64,000 nucleotides of DNA from Nemertoderma westbladi (taxonomy: Eukaryota; Xenacoelomorpha; Nemertodermatida; Nemertodermatidae): assembly GCA_032718475.1 (NCBI GenBank), contig JAUCBJ010007342.1:28948-92947 (forward strand). Direction: 5' to 3'. Under the pieces are notes generated by a model that ran no database searches, was not told the DNA's origin, and saw only the letters and a program-made list of their open reading frames with translations. A program made the position numbers and the translations under genes. Shown in pieces: positions 8,756 to 20,070 of this stretch (position 1 is the stretch's first letter; every line of letters begins with the position of its first letter).

Positions 8756-10940
8756 CTAACTCAGGCCTGCTGGGATTAGAATTACTTCTTACCTGGGCTG
8801 CTTCCTTTAACCGTAGGTTGCTAAGCATGTCCGTTATAGGTTGGATGTGCGGCGATATAGCTTGCGCTAAACTAGCACTTAACTCATCCCTCGTAATAAA
8901 TTCCTGGCTAGGGTTCTGTTGTATAGTCGGCTCTATCTGAGTAATTCGCTGTCTCTCATATGATCCCTCTTCCGGTTTAACCCGGAAGTTCTCCGTCGAA
9001 CTGGGTCGGCGCTCCGTCCGCGTATTCCAAACCCGCGGGTTCGGTTCGCCAAGTACTCGTCCCGTCGGAGTTTCTTCTCTAAATTCTCCGTTGTCGCGTT
9101 CGGTATACAGTGGTGCGGTGTTCCGATGACGTAGATCCTGGGCGATGGGTGAAGCACTAATACCAACTGGCGTGCGATATGTAGAGAACGGTTTAACGAT
9201 CCGTGTACTCGTAATAGCTGGACCGGGTATAGGAATTCTGGTCGTCGTCGACTCGCGTATAGTCGGAGTTCTCGCTTCCTGTTCGGCCTTCTGCAGTGCG
9301 AACAGCTCTCGCAACTCTGTCCCTACACTCGCCCCACATTCTTCGATCATTCGCATCCCCTTCTCGGCGATTTCATTCGCCTTCCTAGTCCATTCTTCGC
9401 TCTCTAAACTTAATCTCGCACTTTCCAACTGCGCCAGTTTACGCTCTTCTTCTTCCCTCGCTCGTCTCGCTGCGCTCTCTTCTTCCACTCGCGCCTTTTC
9501 TTCATACAATGCGCGTCTTCTTTTTTCGATCTCGAGTTCGCGTTCCTTGCGTCCGCGTTCGAGTTGAAGCTCGCGCTCCTTCTGTTCACGATCGAGTTTC
9601 TTGCGCTCGCGTTCGGCTTGGAGTTCGCGTTTCTTCGCTTCCTGCTCGCGTTCGAGTTGGAGTTCGCGTTTCTTCGCTTCCCGCTCGCATTCAAGTTGGA
9701 GTTCGCATTCTCTCTGTTCGCGTTCGAGTTCCTCGCGCTCGCGCTCGGCTTGGAGTTCGCGTTCCCTTTGCTCGCGTTCCGCTCGCTCGCGCTTACTTAT
9801 CTCTTCCAACTCTCGTAACTCTGCATCCAACTTACGTGTGCGCTCCCGTTCCCGCTCGGCTTCCTTCCGTGCTTCCTGTGCACGCAAAACTTCCGCCTGC
9901 TGTTCGTCTAGTCGGCGTCTTCTCTCCTCCGCCGAGTTGTGAGAAACAAGGGATCTAGCACATATTACCTTACCTCGCGCGTGACTAACCTGGGAATCGC
10001 CGCTGTCTCTAGATGCATCGTCGGGTGGAGTCAACGTCCTCTGTTGGATGTTCTCCGTCGTCGGTAGCACCTGACCTGGTACCACCACTCCATTCTGCAT
10101 CAGCCAGCTAGTAACTTCCCTCTGATAACGGCGCCCTTCTTTATCCTGCGTCTCTTCACGCTCCACTAAGTCTCTCAACTCTGCGTCACTCACCTGAGTC
10201 GCCTGCGTTTGTGATGCCCATAGCAGCCAGTTCTCCGTCCTAACTCGTCGAAATCGCTCCGATAACTCGCGGTGCTCCAACAAGGCTGCTAAAACCCTGT
10301 CGTAAATCCTCGTTGCTACGTCGCTCGACTGAGACTCTACTGCCTTCTTCGCTAGGACTGCAAGCTCCTCCGTCTGCTTGAATAACGCTGAGTTATATCC
10401 TCTTCTAATTTCTACTAACTCTACCCTCCCGATGTTCGCTGAGTCGGCTAACATCTTCCTTACCTTGTCCGTCGTCCGAGTTATATGTCCGGCGTGCGCG
10501 CAAAGTTTCTTCTTTATCGCGATATCAAGTTCTCTCTCGCTTACCTGACTCACACTCGGTGGACTTGAAGGATTATTTCGGGAACTACGGGTACTCCTAA
10601 CAGCCGTCGGGACCACGGCACTTACCATACCCACAGGTCTGGAAACCGGGCTCCGGGCTCTCGCTTCTGCTACACTACTCTCCCTATCACTCACCTCTGT
10701 CCGGGCTGCTGTACAGTCCTTCCTATCAGTAGCGGTAGGGGATCCTAATACTATTACTTGAGGTTGCTCTTCTTCCTCACTAGTCACTGTCTCGTCCTCC
10801 TGTTCACTTACGTCAGCGTCGCTCGCTGCGTCGTCATAGTCGGGATTGTCGTCAACAGTAATGTTTACGCTATCGTCAGTCGGCGGTCCAGCCGCCGTCT
10901 CATAGCTGTCCTCTAGTGCCTCCTTGTCTGAGACACTCAT
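8739..10940 (-). CDS. gag N-terminal coiled-coil protein of element A
   Basis: A 733-residue frame starting at ATG 10940 encodes the N-terminal part of Gag. Residues about 1-120 are acidic and serine-rich. Residues about 345-545 are a long, highly charged Arg/Glu coiled coil with RELQ/EREREE-type heptads, encoded by a near-repetitive Arg/Glu-rich stretch at 9,400-9,900. The tail is proline/threonine-rich and holds a P_A palindrome read as PNPRVW. Element B has an equivalent coiled-coil extension fused directly to its gag core, which supports calling this Gag. It probably mediates particle assembly (inference). The frame ends at TAG near 8740, where a +1 shift would continue into the next frame. 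Confidence 0.8.
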   Translation of the reverse strand: MSVSDKEALEDSYETAAGPPTDDSVNITVDDNPDYDDAASDADVSEQEDETVTSEEEEQPQVIVLGSPTATDRKDCTAARTEVSDRESSVAEARARSPVSRPVGMVSAVVPTAVRSTRSSRNNPSSPPSVSQVSERELDIAIKKKLCAHAGHITRTTDKVRKMLADSANIGRVELVEIRRGYNSALFKQTEELAVLAKKAVESQSSDVATRIYDRVLAALLEHRELSERFRRVRTENWLLWASQTQATQVSDAELRDLVEREETQDKEGRRYQREVTSWLMQNGVVVPGQVLPTTENIQQRTLTPPDDASRDSGDSQVSHARGKVICARSLVSHNSAEERRRRLDEQQAEVLRAQEARKEAERERERTRKLDAELRELEEISKRERAEREQRERELQAEREREELEREQRECELQLECEREAKKRELQLEREQEAKKRELQAERERKKLDREQKERELQLERGRKERELEIEKRRRALYEEKARVEEESAARRAREEEERKLAQLESARLSLESEEWTRKANEIAEKGMRMIEECGASVGTELRELFALQKAEQEARTPTIRESTTTRIPIPGPAITSTRIVKPFSTYRTPVGISASPIAQDLRHRNTAPLYTERDNGEFREETPTGRVLGEPNPRVWNTRTERRPSSTENFRVKPEEGSYERQRITQIEPTIQQNPSQEFITRDELSASLAQAISPHIQPITDMLSNLRLKEAAQVRSNSNPSRPELDKSPT
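9027..9044. repeat. P_A palindrome copy 5
   Basis: CCAAACCCGCGGGTTCGG in gag, read as PNPRVW (a third codon phase). There is one stem mismatch. Confidence 0.78.
10625..10642. repeat. P_A palindrome copy 6
   Basis: CCATACCCACAGGTCTGG in the N-terminal gag region, read as RPVGM. One stem mismatch. Confidence 0.7.
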
Positions 10941-11735
10941 AGTCTAAATAATGTTTGCCTTCCGGCAAAAATATCTCGCAAAAGTTCGAGATATAATTAT
11001 AATTTAACCGAAAATACGGTCAAATTATTTGTCAAATAATCAGTTGGTCCAAAATGTCAAAATAAATTCGCAATGCAATATTGTGAATTTAATGGGGTAT
11101 ATAGTTATAGCAAATACTAACACAATATTTAAACAAAATATTATTATTTAGCTATTATATAGCATTAAATACCGGTATAGCACAAAATAACTTTGAATCT
11201 AATACAAAATATTCAAAATAAACTTGCCGCCCGAATATTTCTAATTTTATATATATAGCTCTAATCAACGTAATTTTAATTTCAAATATTATATGTATCC
11301 ACTAGCGCGTGGCTACATCTTCGGGTTGCGACTCTCTCTAACTCTCTCTCTAACTTGAGCGATTCAAAACCATGGCCGGCTAAACCTAAATATCCTAACT
11401 AATAAATTGAGTTCAGCTTCGCAGTTAAACAACCGATAATTTTTTACTGCTTCCACAAACACACTGGTGCCAACAGAACAACTAACCTTGTTTGCTGTGA
11501 GATTCCACGTCCGCGTCCAAAGATTCAGGCCCTTCGCTGATTGCAAACCGAACCCGCAGACCCACACGAACCCCAAACTCAGAAGTTCCGTCTTGCCATG
11601 TATCTCCAGATGGTATAAAATAACTAAGCGGTTACCTAACATACCGGTACAAAACTCTAGAATTTTACAAATAATTTTGACCGAAAACTGAATTCTCGCA
11701 AACCTAGCTAAAATTTTCAAAAACTTACTAATTAC
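10941..11735. other. AT-rich leader of element A
   Basis: Untranslated DNA between gag and the candidate LTR. It has no convincing gene; the minus-strand open stretch at 11,364-11,720 has no recognisable content. A weak donor-like CAAG|GTTAGT lies on the minus strand near 11,481-11,490. I could not identify a primer-binding site. Confidence 0.5.
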
Positions 11736-13896
11736 TGTTTGCCCTAAGGCCTAAGGAACTGCTGTATTCGCAATTAGCAAAACGCACTACCGTACATTCA
11801 CTGTATGCAGTACAGTAAGTAAAACAGTACACCAACCTAACAGCCTAATGTACTACTGTACTATTGTACGCAGCCAGTGAATACAGTAATCTAAACTAAC
11901 AGCCTAAAGGAATATACTCAATGTCTTACTGTACGCTAGCCTATAGCCTACAGCAGACGATCACGTGCTCCAATTTATTGCCTAATACTATGATACTACT
12001 ATCAGCCTAAGAATACTCTATTGACCGCTGCAAGCAACAGCCAATAGCGCGTATTACTGATAAACAACCGCGACCTCTATACTAACAGCAGAACTGTTGA
12101 ACAGACCAATACCCGTTAATATCCTTCTGCCAACCTAATAAGTTCTCGTCTAACCAATAAGACACAAAGACTGCTCTACTGTTAAGTAAAGGGGATCAGG
12201 AGCGTGCTATTACTAAATTGTAAGGGTTGCTAAATACAAAACCGCTACTTACCGTTGGATGGCGCTAATCTGCCGTCCGCTAATATATTTTACTAAATTT
12301 ACACAACTCCTGCAAAATCACTTGTTCCTTTCTCTACCGATCGCTCGATAGAGAGCTAACTGTTCGAATCTATGAGCCACGCGGGAATAACCAAAACAAT
12401 AAACCCGAGTCGGCTCCCTAAGCTTACTTAAGACGAGTGCGAGAGGCCTTGCACTCAGAGTATTCTTACGCCTAATTCTATCACTTATTAAAGCACGCTA
12501 TTACCTACGTCTTTCCTAATCGCGAATACTGGAGGTTCCCTAACGTAATGTGTGAATGCGAGAATATTTAAAATAATCAAAAATGGTACAGTAACTGTTT
12601 CTACGTGGATAGTACCACTCCGAGTCTAAAACTGCCCGCGGCTGGCTTTAGGCCAGCAAAACTACTAGCGTATCGTGCGTACCGAATAGTGCGTTCTAGC
12701 TGATTGCCCGCTAATGCAAATAACCGCTCAGCGTGAATAGTTTACAGTACACTAATTATTACCTTAGCTACTCTCCGCTATGCTGCGTACTAATTCTTAA
12801 TTTTTACTAATTAATTACAGTCACAAATATTTAACAGCGTACTAATTACTAAGAGTTCCAGAATACGTAATTCTAATTTATCACGCAACAGGTTTCGCTA
12901 GTAATAGCCTAAATTGCCGTATTACTTTGACCTAATCAATAACTAATTATTGTAACTAAGAAATAGAAATCAATCAAAGGGAAAAGAGCGCCTATCTAAG
13001 CATTCGTAATCATAGGCACACTTCAATAACACACCAATCAGCGTTAGAAATCACAGTTTACAATTGTGCAATTCACTACTCGTACTCCACACTCAACGTT
13101 GTAATACGCGCAGGCCTCTCCCAGATACATCTAGGATTCCTAACTAACCCAATTCCTGCCCCCCTAATACTAAATAGAGACAAAACCTGGATCATCAGCC
13201 CCCTAGATACTGTACCAGCGATTGGTCTGCGTGCCGCAGTGCAAGATACCCGCCCGCAACGGTGACCCTGGCCAGCGTTGCCCGCTTTGAATCCTCCGCT
13301 CTCTCCTAGTCGCTCAACCCCCCGATGCGCCCACCGCCCACTGGCACCTTAGCCCTCCATGATGCTAATAGCTACCGTAGCGGCGCATGCAAATCACAAA
13401 GTCTGACAGTCTCAGAAATCCCTTAGGATTATTGCGCAGAAAGGAATCACATAGAACCATTAATCAAAGGGTAGAAATCATAGTTCAATTGTAATTAGCA
13501 GCAATCGAAGGAATTATTGAGAAACACAAGCAAAGTAATCGCACTAGCAAATCATTCCAAGAAATTAATCAAAATTAGCAAATTGCAGAAAATACGATAT
13601 CCTAATACAAAATTAGAGACAGCTCAGCAAGTAAATTGTAACAGGGGTGTGTCATGTGATAAGTAAGGGTATACAGTATTAACAGCATGAACATATAGGT
13701 TCTACCGGCACACCGCCAATTTATAGGTGATCCGGATGGGGTGATGCAATAAGGTGACTCAATCGCTCTCCCATTGGCTCTCCAGTCCGTGCTAGCATTA
13801 AACCAACCTGGAAGCAGTTAGTCCAATAAGGAGGCCGGATTGTAGTCCTATCGCTTGCCCAAACCTCGAATTATTACCTTATATGGTAATGGTTCA

Positions 13897-13923
13897 CGTC
13901 CCTGGCCGCTGAATGGCCAGGAC
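13897..13923. repeat. Hairpin in candidate LTR A
   Basis: CCTGGCC (13,900-13,906) and GGCCAGG (13,914-13,920) flank a 7-nt loop, with GTC/GAC extending the stem across one bulged base. Confidence 0.6.
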
Positions 13924-14138
13924 AGCGTCCCTATGATAGCCCTACTGATGCTAATATCAGCAAGCACAAAAATCCAGGGTCCGAATAAACTTGCTACCCT
14001 GGGACTATCTACATATATCTTAATACAAAATTACGTAGGTAGGGCTACATACTATACAAAATGGATGGATGCAAAATATATGGGCGTTTTAACTTCCTTA
14101 CCTAAATGTCACCGCACTGTGCCTTATCTAAATAATTA

Positions 14139-14235
14139 TACTGCACAACGGACTAATATTACGTACAGTATAACGGACTAATATTGCATACTGCATAACG
14201 GACTAATACTGCATACAGTATAACGACTAATAATG
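14139..14235. repeat. Short tandem repeat, about 26 bp x 4
   Basis: Four imperfect units each contain AACGGACTAATA or close variants, preceded by TACTGCA or TACAGTA. Confidence 0.75.
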
Positions 14236-14460
14236 TGGATACAGCGCCATATACCGTAACACTGCCTGACACCTGATCCGACTTCGCTAGCGAAGTCCAT
14301 TCATTTCATACTGCACTATTGATGTAAGCTGTACTGCTACCGTAGAATGATTTATTAACCAGTATACTTAACCTACAAACAGACAGATAGACAGTTTACT
14401 GGTTTAGTATAGTCCTACCGCCTGACCGCTGCTGGTAGGCCTATATCATATCGCTGGATG

Positions 14461-14760
14461 ACGCAGAGTGTTGAAAAATAACGATAATAACGCTGAGTTC
14501 AAAAAATATCGAGAGGAAAAATATCGAGAGTAAAAATATCGAGTGTTGAAAAATATCGAGAGTAAAAATATCGAGTGTTGAAAAATATCGAGAGTAAAAA
14601 TATCGAGTGTTGAAAAATATCGAGAGTAAAAATATCGAGTGTTGAAAAATATCGAGAGTAAAAATATCGAGTGTTGAAAAATATCGAGAGTAAAAATATC
14701 GAGTGTTGAAAAATATCGAGAGTAAAAATATCGAGTGTTGAAAAATATCGAGAGTAAAAA
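14461..14760 (-). repeat. S1 satellite, left arm (inverted)
   Basis: About nine 32-bp units, reverse-complement of the right arm, each combining GTTGAAAAATATCG and AGAGTAAAAATATCG. Confidence 0.95.
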
Positions 14761-15279
14761 TTTAAAAAGTAAAAAAATTTTTAATAAGGGTTGTATGATA
14801 TTTTTTTTCATAGAAATGATCTAGAACAAAAAAAAGTGTTCTAGAAAAAAATTATTTATCTAAATTGGTAGCTTACACGTGTTCTATAACATTTATAAAA
14901 AGAAGTTGAAACTTCCTGCTACTACCAGGTAACTAATACCAGGTACTAACAAGTATAAAACATTGAAAATGTGATCTAGAACTAAAAAATGTGTTCTATA
15001 ACAAAAAAATTTATCAAAATTTATAGCTAGCACATCTTCTATAATATTTATTAAAAAATAGCAAAAACTAGCTAGTATAATAAATCTGGTAAATGGGTAC
15101 CCAAGGTGTATTACATAATGCCATTCACTTGCACTTGCACTGTTGTAACCCATGCACTGCAACAGCCGGCACAGCATTCTTAAAAATGCAGCTGCAATGC
15201 AGCATGCCGATCCTAGTAGTAGTATGCACTGCAATATTGTCCCATAATTCTAAATAAAATGCTCAAGCAAAATGCAATA
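14761..15279. other. Centre of the foldback-like structure
   Basis: AT-rich noncoding DNA. A ~100-bp segment is directly duplicated at 14,816-14,912 and 14,966-15,068: each copy has GATCTAGAAC, GTGTTCTA, a TAGCT block and a TTCTATAA block. No gene is seen. Confidence 0.65.
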
Positions 15280-18200
15280 TTTTTACTCTCGATAGTTTTC
15301 AACACCCGATATTTTTACTCTCGATATTTTTCAACACTCGATATTTTTACTCTCGATATTTTTCAACACTCGATATTTTTACTCTCGATATTTTTCAACA
15401 CTCGATATTTTTACTCTCGATATTTTTCAACACTCGATATTTTTACTCTCGATATTTTTCAACACTCGATATTTTTACTTTCGATATTTTTCAACACTCT
15501 CAACACTCGATATTTTTCAACACTCGTTAATTTTACTCTCGATATTTTTCAACACTCGATATTTTACTCTCGATATTTTTACTCTCGATATTTATCAACA
15601 CTCGATATTTTTCAACACTCGAGATTTTTCAACACTCGATATTTTTACTCTCGATATTTTACAACTCTCGATATTTTTCAACACTCGATATTTTTACTCT
15701 CGATATTTTTACCCTCGATATTTTTCAACACTCGATATTTTTACTCTCGATATTTTTCAACACTCGATATTTTTCAACACTCGAGATTTTTCAACACTCG
15801 ATATTTTTACTCTCGATATTTTTCAACACTCGATATTTTTACTCCCGATATTTTTACCCTCGATATTTTTCAACACTCGATATTTTTACTCTCGATATTT
15901 ATCAACACTCGATATTTTTACTCCCGATATTTTTACCCTCGATATTTTTCAACACTCGATATTTTTACTCTCGATATTTTTCAACACTCGATATTTTTAC
16001 TCTCGATATTTTTCAACACTCGATATTTTTACTCTCGATATTTTTCAACACTCGATACCTCTTTTTACTCTCGATATTTTTCAACACTCGATATTTTTAC
16101 TCTCGATATTTTTCAACTCTCGATATTTTTCAACACTCGAGATTTTTCAACACTCGATATTTTTACTCTCGATATTTTACAACTCTCGATATTTTTCAAC
16201 ACTCGATATTTTTCACTCTCGATATTTTACAACTCTCGATATTTTTCAACACTCGATATTTTTACCCTCGATATTTTTCAACACTCGATATTTTTACTCT
16301 CGATATTTATCAACACTCGATATTTTTCAACACTCGAGATTTTTCAACACTCGATATTTTTACTCTCGATATTTATCAACACTCGATATTTTTCAACACT
16401 CGAGATTTTTCAACACTCGATATTTTTACTCTCGATATTTTACAACTCTCGATATTTTTCAACACTCGATATTTTTACTCTCGATATTTTACAACTCTCG
16501 ATATTTTTCAACACTCGATATTTTTACTCTCGATATTTTACAACTCTCGATATTTTTCAACACTCGATATTTTTACTCTCGATATTTTACAACTCTCGAT
16601 ATTTTTCAACACTCGATATTTTTACCCTCGATATTTTTCAACACTCGATATTTTTACTCTCCATATTTATCAACACTCGATATTTTTCAACACTCGAGAT
16701 TTTTCAACACTCGATATTTTTACTCTCGATATTTTACAACTCTCGATATTTTTCAACACTCGATATTTTTACTCTCGATATTTTTACCCTCGATATTTTT
16801 CAACACTCGATATTTTTACTCTCGATATTTTTCAACATTCGATATTTTTACTCTCGATATTTTTCAACACTCAATATTTTTACTCCCGATATTTTTACCC
16901 TCGATATTTTTCAACACTCGATATTTTTACTCTCGATATTTATCAACACTCGATATTTTTACTCTCGATATTTTTACCCTCGATATTTTTCAACACTTGA
17001 TATTTTTACTCTCGATATTTTTCAACACTCGATATTTTTACTCCCGATATTTTTACCCTCGATATTTTTCAACACTCGAGATTTTTCAACACTCGATATT
17101 TTTAAACGCTCTATATTTTTCAACATTCGATATTTTACTCTCGATATTTTTCAACACTCGATATTTTTACTCTCGATATTTTTCAACACTCGATATTTTT
17201 ACTCCCGATATTTTTACCCTCGATATTTTTCAACACTCGATATTTTTACTCTCGATATTTATCAACACTCGATATTTTTCAACACTCGATATTTTTACTA
17301 TCGATATTTTTCAACACTCGATATTTTTACTCTCGATATTTTTCAACACTCGATATTTTTACTCTCGATATTTTTCAACACTCGATATTTTTACTCCCGA
17401 TATTTTTACCCTCGATATTTTTATTCTCGATATTTTTCAACACTCGATATTTTTACTCTCGATATTTATCAACACTCGATATTTTTCAACACTCGAGATT
17501 TTTCAACACTCGATATTTTTACTCTCGATATTTTACAACACTCGATATTTTTACTCTCGATATTTTTACCCTCGATATTTTTCAACACTCGATATTTTTA
17601 CTCTCGATATTTTTCAACACTCGATATTTTTACTCTCGATATTTTTCAACACTCCATGTTTTTACTCTCGATATTTTTCAACACTCGATATTTTTATTCT
17701 CGATATTTTTCAACACTCCATGTTTTTACTCTCGATATTTATCAACACTCGATATTTTTCAACACTCGAGATTTTTCAACACTCGATATTTTTACCCTCG
17801 ATATTTTTCAACACTCGATATTTTTACTCTCGATATTTTTCAACACTCCATGTTTTTACTCTCGATATTTATCAACACTCGATATTTTTCAACACTCGAG
17901 ATTTTTCAACACTCGATATTTTTACTCTCGATATTTTTCAACACTCGATATTTTTACTCTCGATATTTTTACTCTCGATATTTTTCAACACTCGATATTT
18001 TTACTCTCGATATTTTTCAACACTCGATATTTTTACTCTCGATATTTTTCAACACTCCATGTTTTTACTCTCGATATTTTTCAACACTCGATATTTTTCA
18101 ACACTCGATATTTTTCAACACTCGATATTTTTACTCTCGATATTTTTACCCTCGATATTTTTCAACACTCGATATTTTTACTCTCGATATTTTTCAACAC

Positions 18201-20070
18201 TCGATATTTTTACTCTCGATATTTTTCAACACTCCATGTTTTTACTCTCGATATTTTTCAACACTCGATATTTTTATTCTCGATATTTTTCAACACTCCA
18301 TGTTTTTACTCTCGATATTTATCAACACTCGATATTTTTCAACACTCGAGATTTTTCAACACTCGATATTTTTACCCTCGATATTTTTCAACACTCGATA
18401 TTTTTACTCTCGATATTTTTCAACACTCCATGTTTTTACTCTCGATATTTATCAACACTCGATATTTTTCAACACTCGAGATTTTTCAACACTCGATATT
18501 TTTACTCTCGATATTTTTCAACACTCGATATTTTTACTCTCGATATTTTTCAACACTCGATATTTTTACTCTCGATATTTTTACCCTCAATATTTTTCAA
18601 CACTCGATATTTTTACTCTCGATATTTTTCAACACTCGATATTTTTACTCTCGATATTTTTCAACACTCGATATTTTTACTCTCGATATTTTTCAACACT
18701 CCATGTTTTTACTCTCGATATTTTTCAACACTCGATATTTTTACTCTCGATATTTTTCAACACTCGATATTTTTACTCTCGATATTTTTCAACACTCGAT
18801 ATTTTTACTCTCGATATTTTTCAACACTCGATATTTTTACTCTCGATATTTTTCAACACTCCATGTTTTTACTCTCGATATTTTTCAACACTCGATATTT
18901 TTACTCTCGATATTTATCAACACTCGATATTTTTCAACACTCGATATTTTTCAACACTCGATATTTTTACTCTCGATATTTTTCAACACTCCATGTTTTT
19001 ACTCTCGATATTTATCAACACTCGATATTTTTCAACACTCGAGATTTTTCAACACTCGATATTTTTACTCTCGATATTTTACAACTCTCGATATTTTTCA
19101 ACACTCGATATTTTTACTCTCGATATTTTTACCCTCGATATTTTTCAACACTCGATATTTTTACTCTCGATATTTTTCAACACTCGATATTTTTACTCTC
19201 GATATTTTTCAACACTCCATGTTTTTACTCTCGATATTTTTCAACACTCGATATTTTTACTCTCGATATTTATCAACACTCGATATTTTTCAACACTCGA
19301 GATTTTTCAACATTCGATATTTTTACTCTCGATATTTTGCAACCCTCGATATTTTTCAACACTCATTAATTGTACTCTCGATATTTTTCAACACTCGATA
19401 TTTTTCAACACTCGAGATTTTTCAACACTCGAGATTTTTCAACACTCGATATTTTTACTCTCGATATTTATCAACACTCGAGATTTTTCAACACTCGAGA
19501 TTTTTCAACACTCGATATTTTTACTCTCGATATTTATCAACACTCGATATTTTTCAACACTCGAGATTTTTCAACACTCGAGAATTTTTAACACTCGATA
19601 TTTTTCAACACTCGATATTTTTACTCTCGATATTTATCAACACTCGATATTTTTCAACACTCGAGATTTTTCAACACTCGAGATTTTTCAACACTCGATA
19701 TTTTTCAACACTCTAGATTTTTCAACACTCGATATTTTTACTCTCGATATTTTTCAACACTCGATATTTTTACTCTCGATATTTTTCAACACTCGATATT
19801 TTTCAACACTCGATATTTTTACTCTCGATATTTTTACCCTCGATATTTTTCAACACTCGATATTTTTCAACACTCGTTATTTTCGATATTTTTCATCTCG
19901 CGTTATTTTTACTCTCGATATTTTTTAATCACGTTAATTTTCAACACTCGTTATTTTTACTCTCGATATTTTTTAATCACGTTAATTTTCAACACTCGTT
20001 ATTTTTACTCTCGATATTTTTACTCTCGTTATTTTTACTCTCGATATTTTTGAGTCTCGATATTTTTCAC
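15280..20070 (+). repeat. S1 satellite, right arm
   Basis: About 4.8 kb built from two related monomers, X = CGATATTTTTACTCT (15 bp) and Y = CGATATTTTTCAACACT (17 bp), mostly alternating to give a 32-bp dimer. Recurrent variants (CGAGATTTTTCAAC, CGATATTTATCAAC, CGATATTTTACAAC, CCATGTTTTTAC, TTTTTACCCTCG) recur in blocks, suggesting higher-order duplication. The long open frames across it are by-products: a stop-free 32-bp unit leaves all three plus frames open. Confidence 0.97.

Larger units (their letters stand above)
1..14450 (-). mobile_element. BEL/Pao LTR retrotransposon A (3' end outside window)
   Basis: Minus-strand order from the right is a candidate 5' LTR, leader, coiled-coil gag frame, gag/protease/RT/RNase H frame, integrase, and an accessory ORF3 running off base 1. 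RT with a YMDD box followed by a BEL-style RNase H and an integrase with RGGSWER is characteristic of BEL/Pao. The gene order matches element B at 34,700-55,381, and every shared protein is recognisably homologous, yet the DNA is well diverged, so A and B are sister families. The frame is interrupted twice by +1 shifts. The second LTR is not in the window, so the right boundary near 14,450 is an estimate placed where the S1 satellite begins. Confidence 0.8.
11736..14450 (-). repeat. Candidate 5' LTR of element A
   Basis: Noncoding DNA where the 5' LTR should lie. It holds a TATAAAT box on the minus strand (13,719-13,725), recurring ACAGCCTAA words, and the short tandem repeat at 14,139-14,235. 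The left edge is placed by analogy with element B, where a TAC precedes TG. No second copy is in the window, so the boundaries are tentative. Confidence 0.4.
14461..20070. mobile_element. Foldback-like structure made of S1 satellite
   Basis: A short left arm (14,461-14,760) and a long right arm (15,280-20,070) consist of the same satellite in opposite orientation around a 519-bp centre. The outer ends of both arms carry the same degenerate variant type (CGTTATT replacing CGATATT), so the structure is symmetrical, as in foldback transposons whose inverted termini are tandem repeats. No transposase and no target duplication were identified, so mobility is inferred. Confidence 0.5.

Noticed and set aside
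4328-10940. Many CAGGTAAG strings as introns within element A genes
   Set aside because: They lie inside continuous open frames that encode conserved protein (for example the FQVRVR region of RT), so they are best read as codons.
11364-11720. 118-residue minus-strand frame in the element A leader
   Set aside because: No motif, no counterpart in the leader of element B, and located in untranslated DNA.
15259-19928. Very long plus-strand open frames with IFTLDIFQHS-type repeats
   Set aside because: They lie in the S1 satellite; a stop-free 32-bp unit leaves all three plus frames open, and the overlapping frames encode the same peptide series shifted. No gene evidence.
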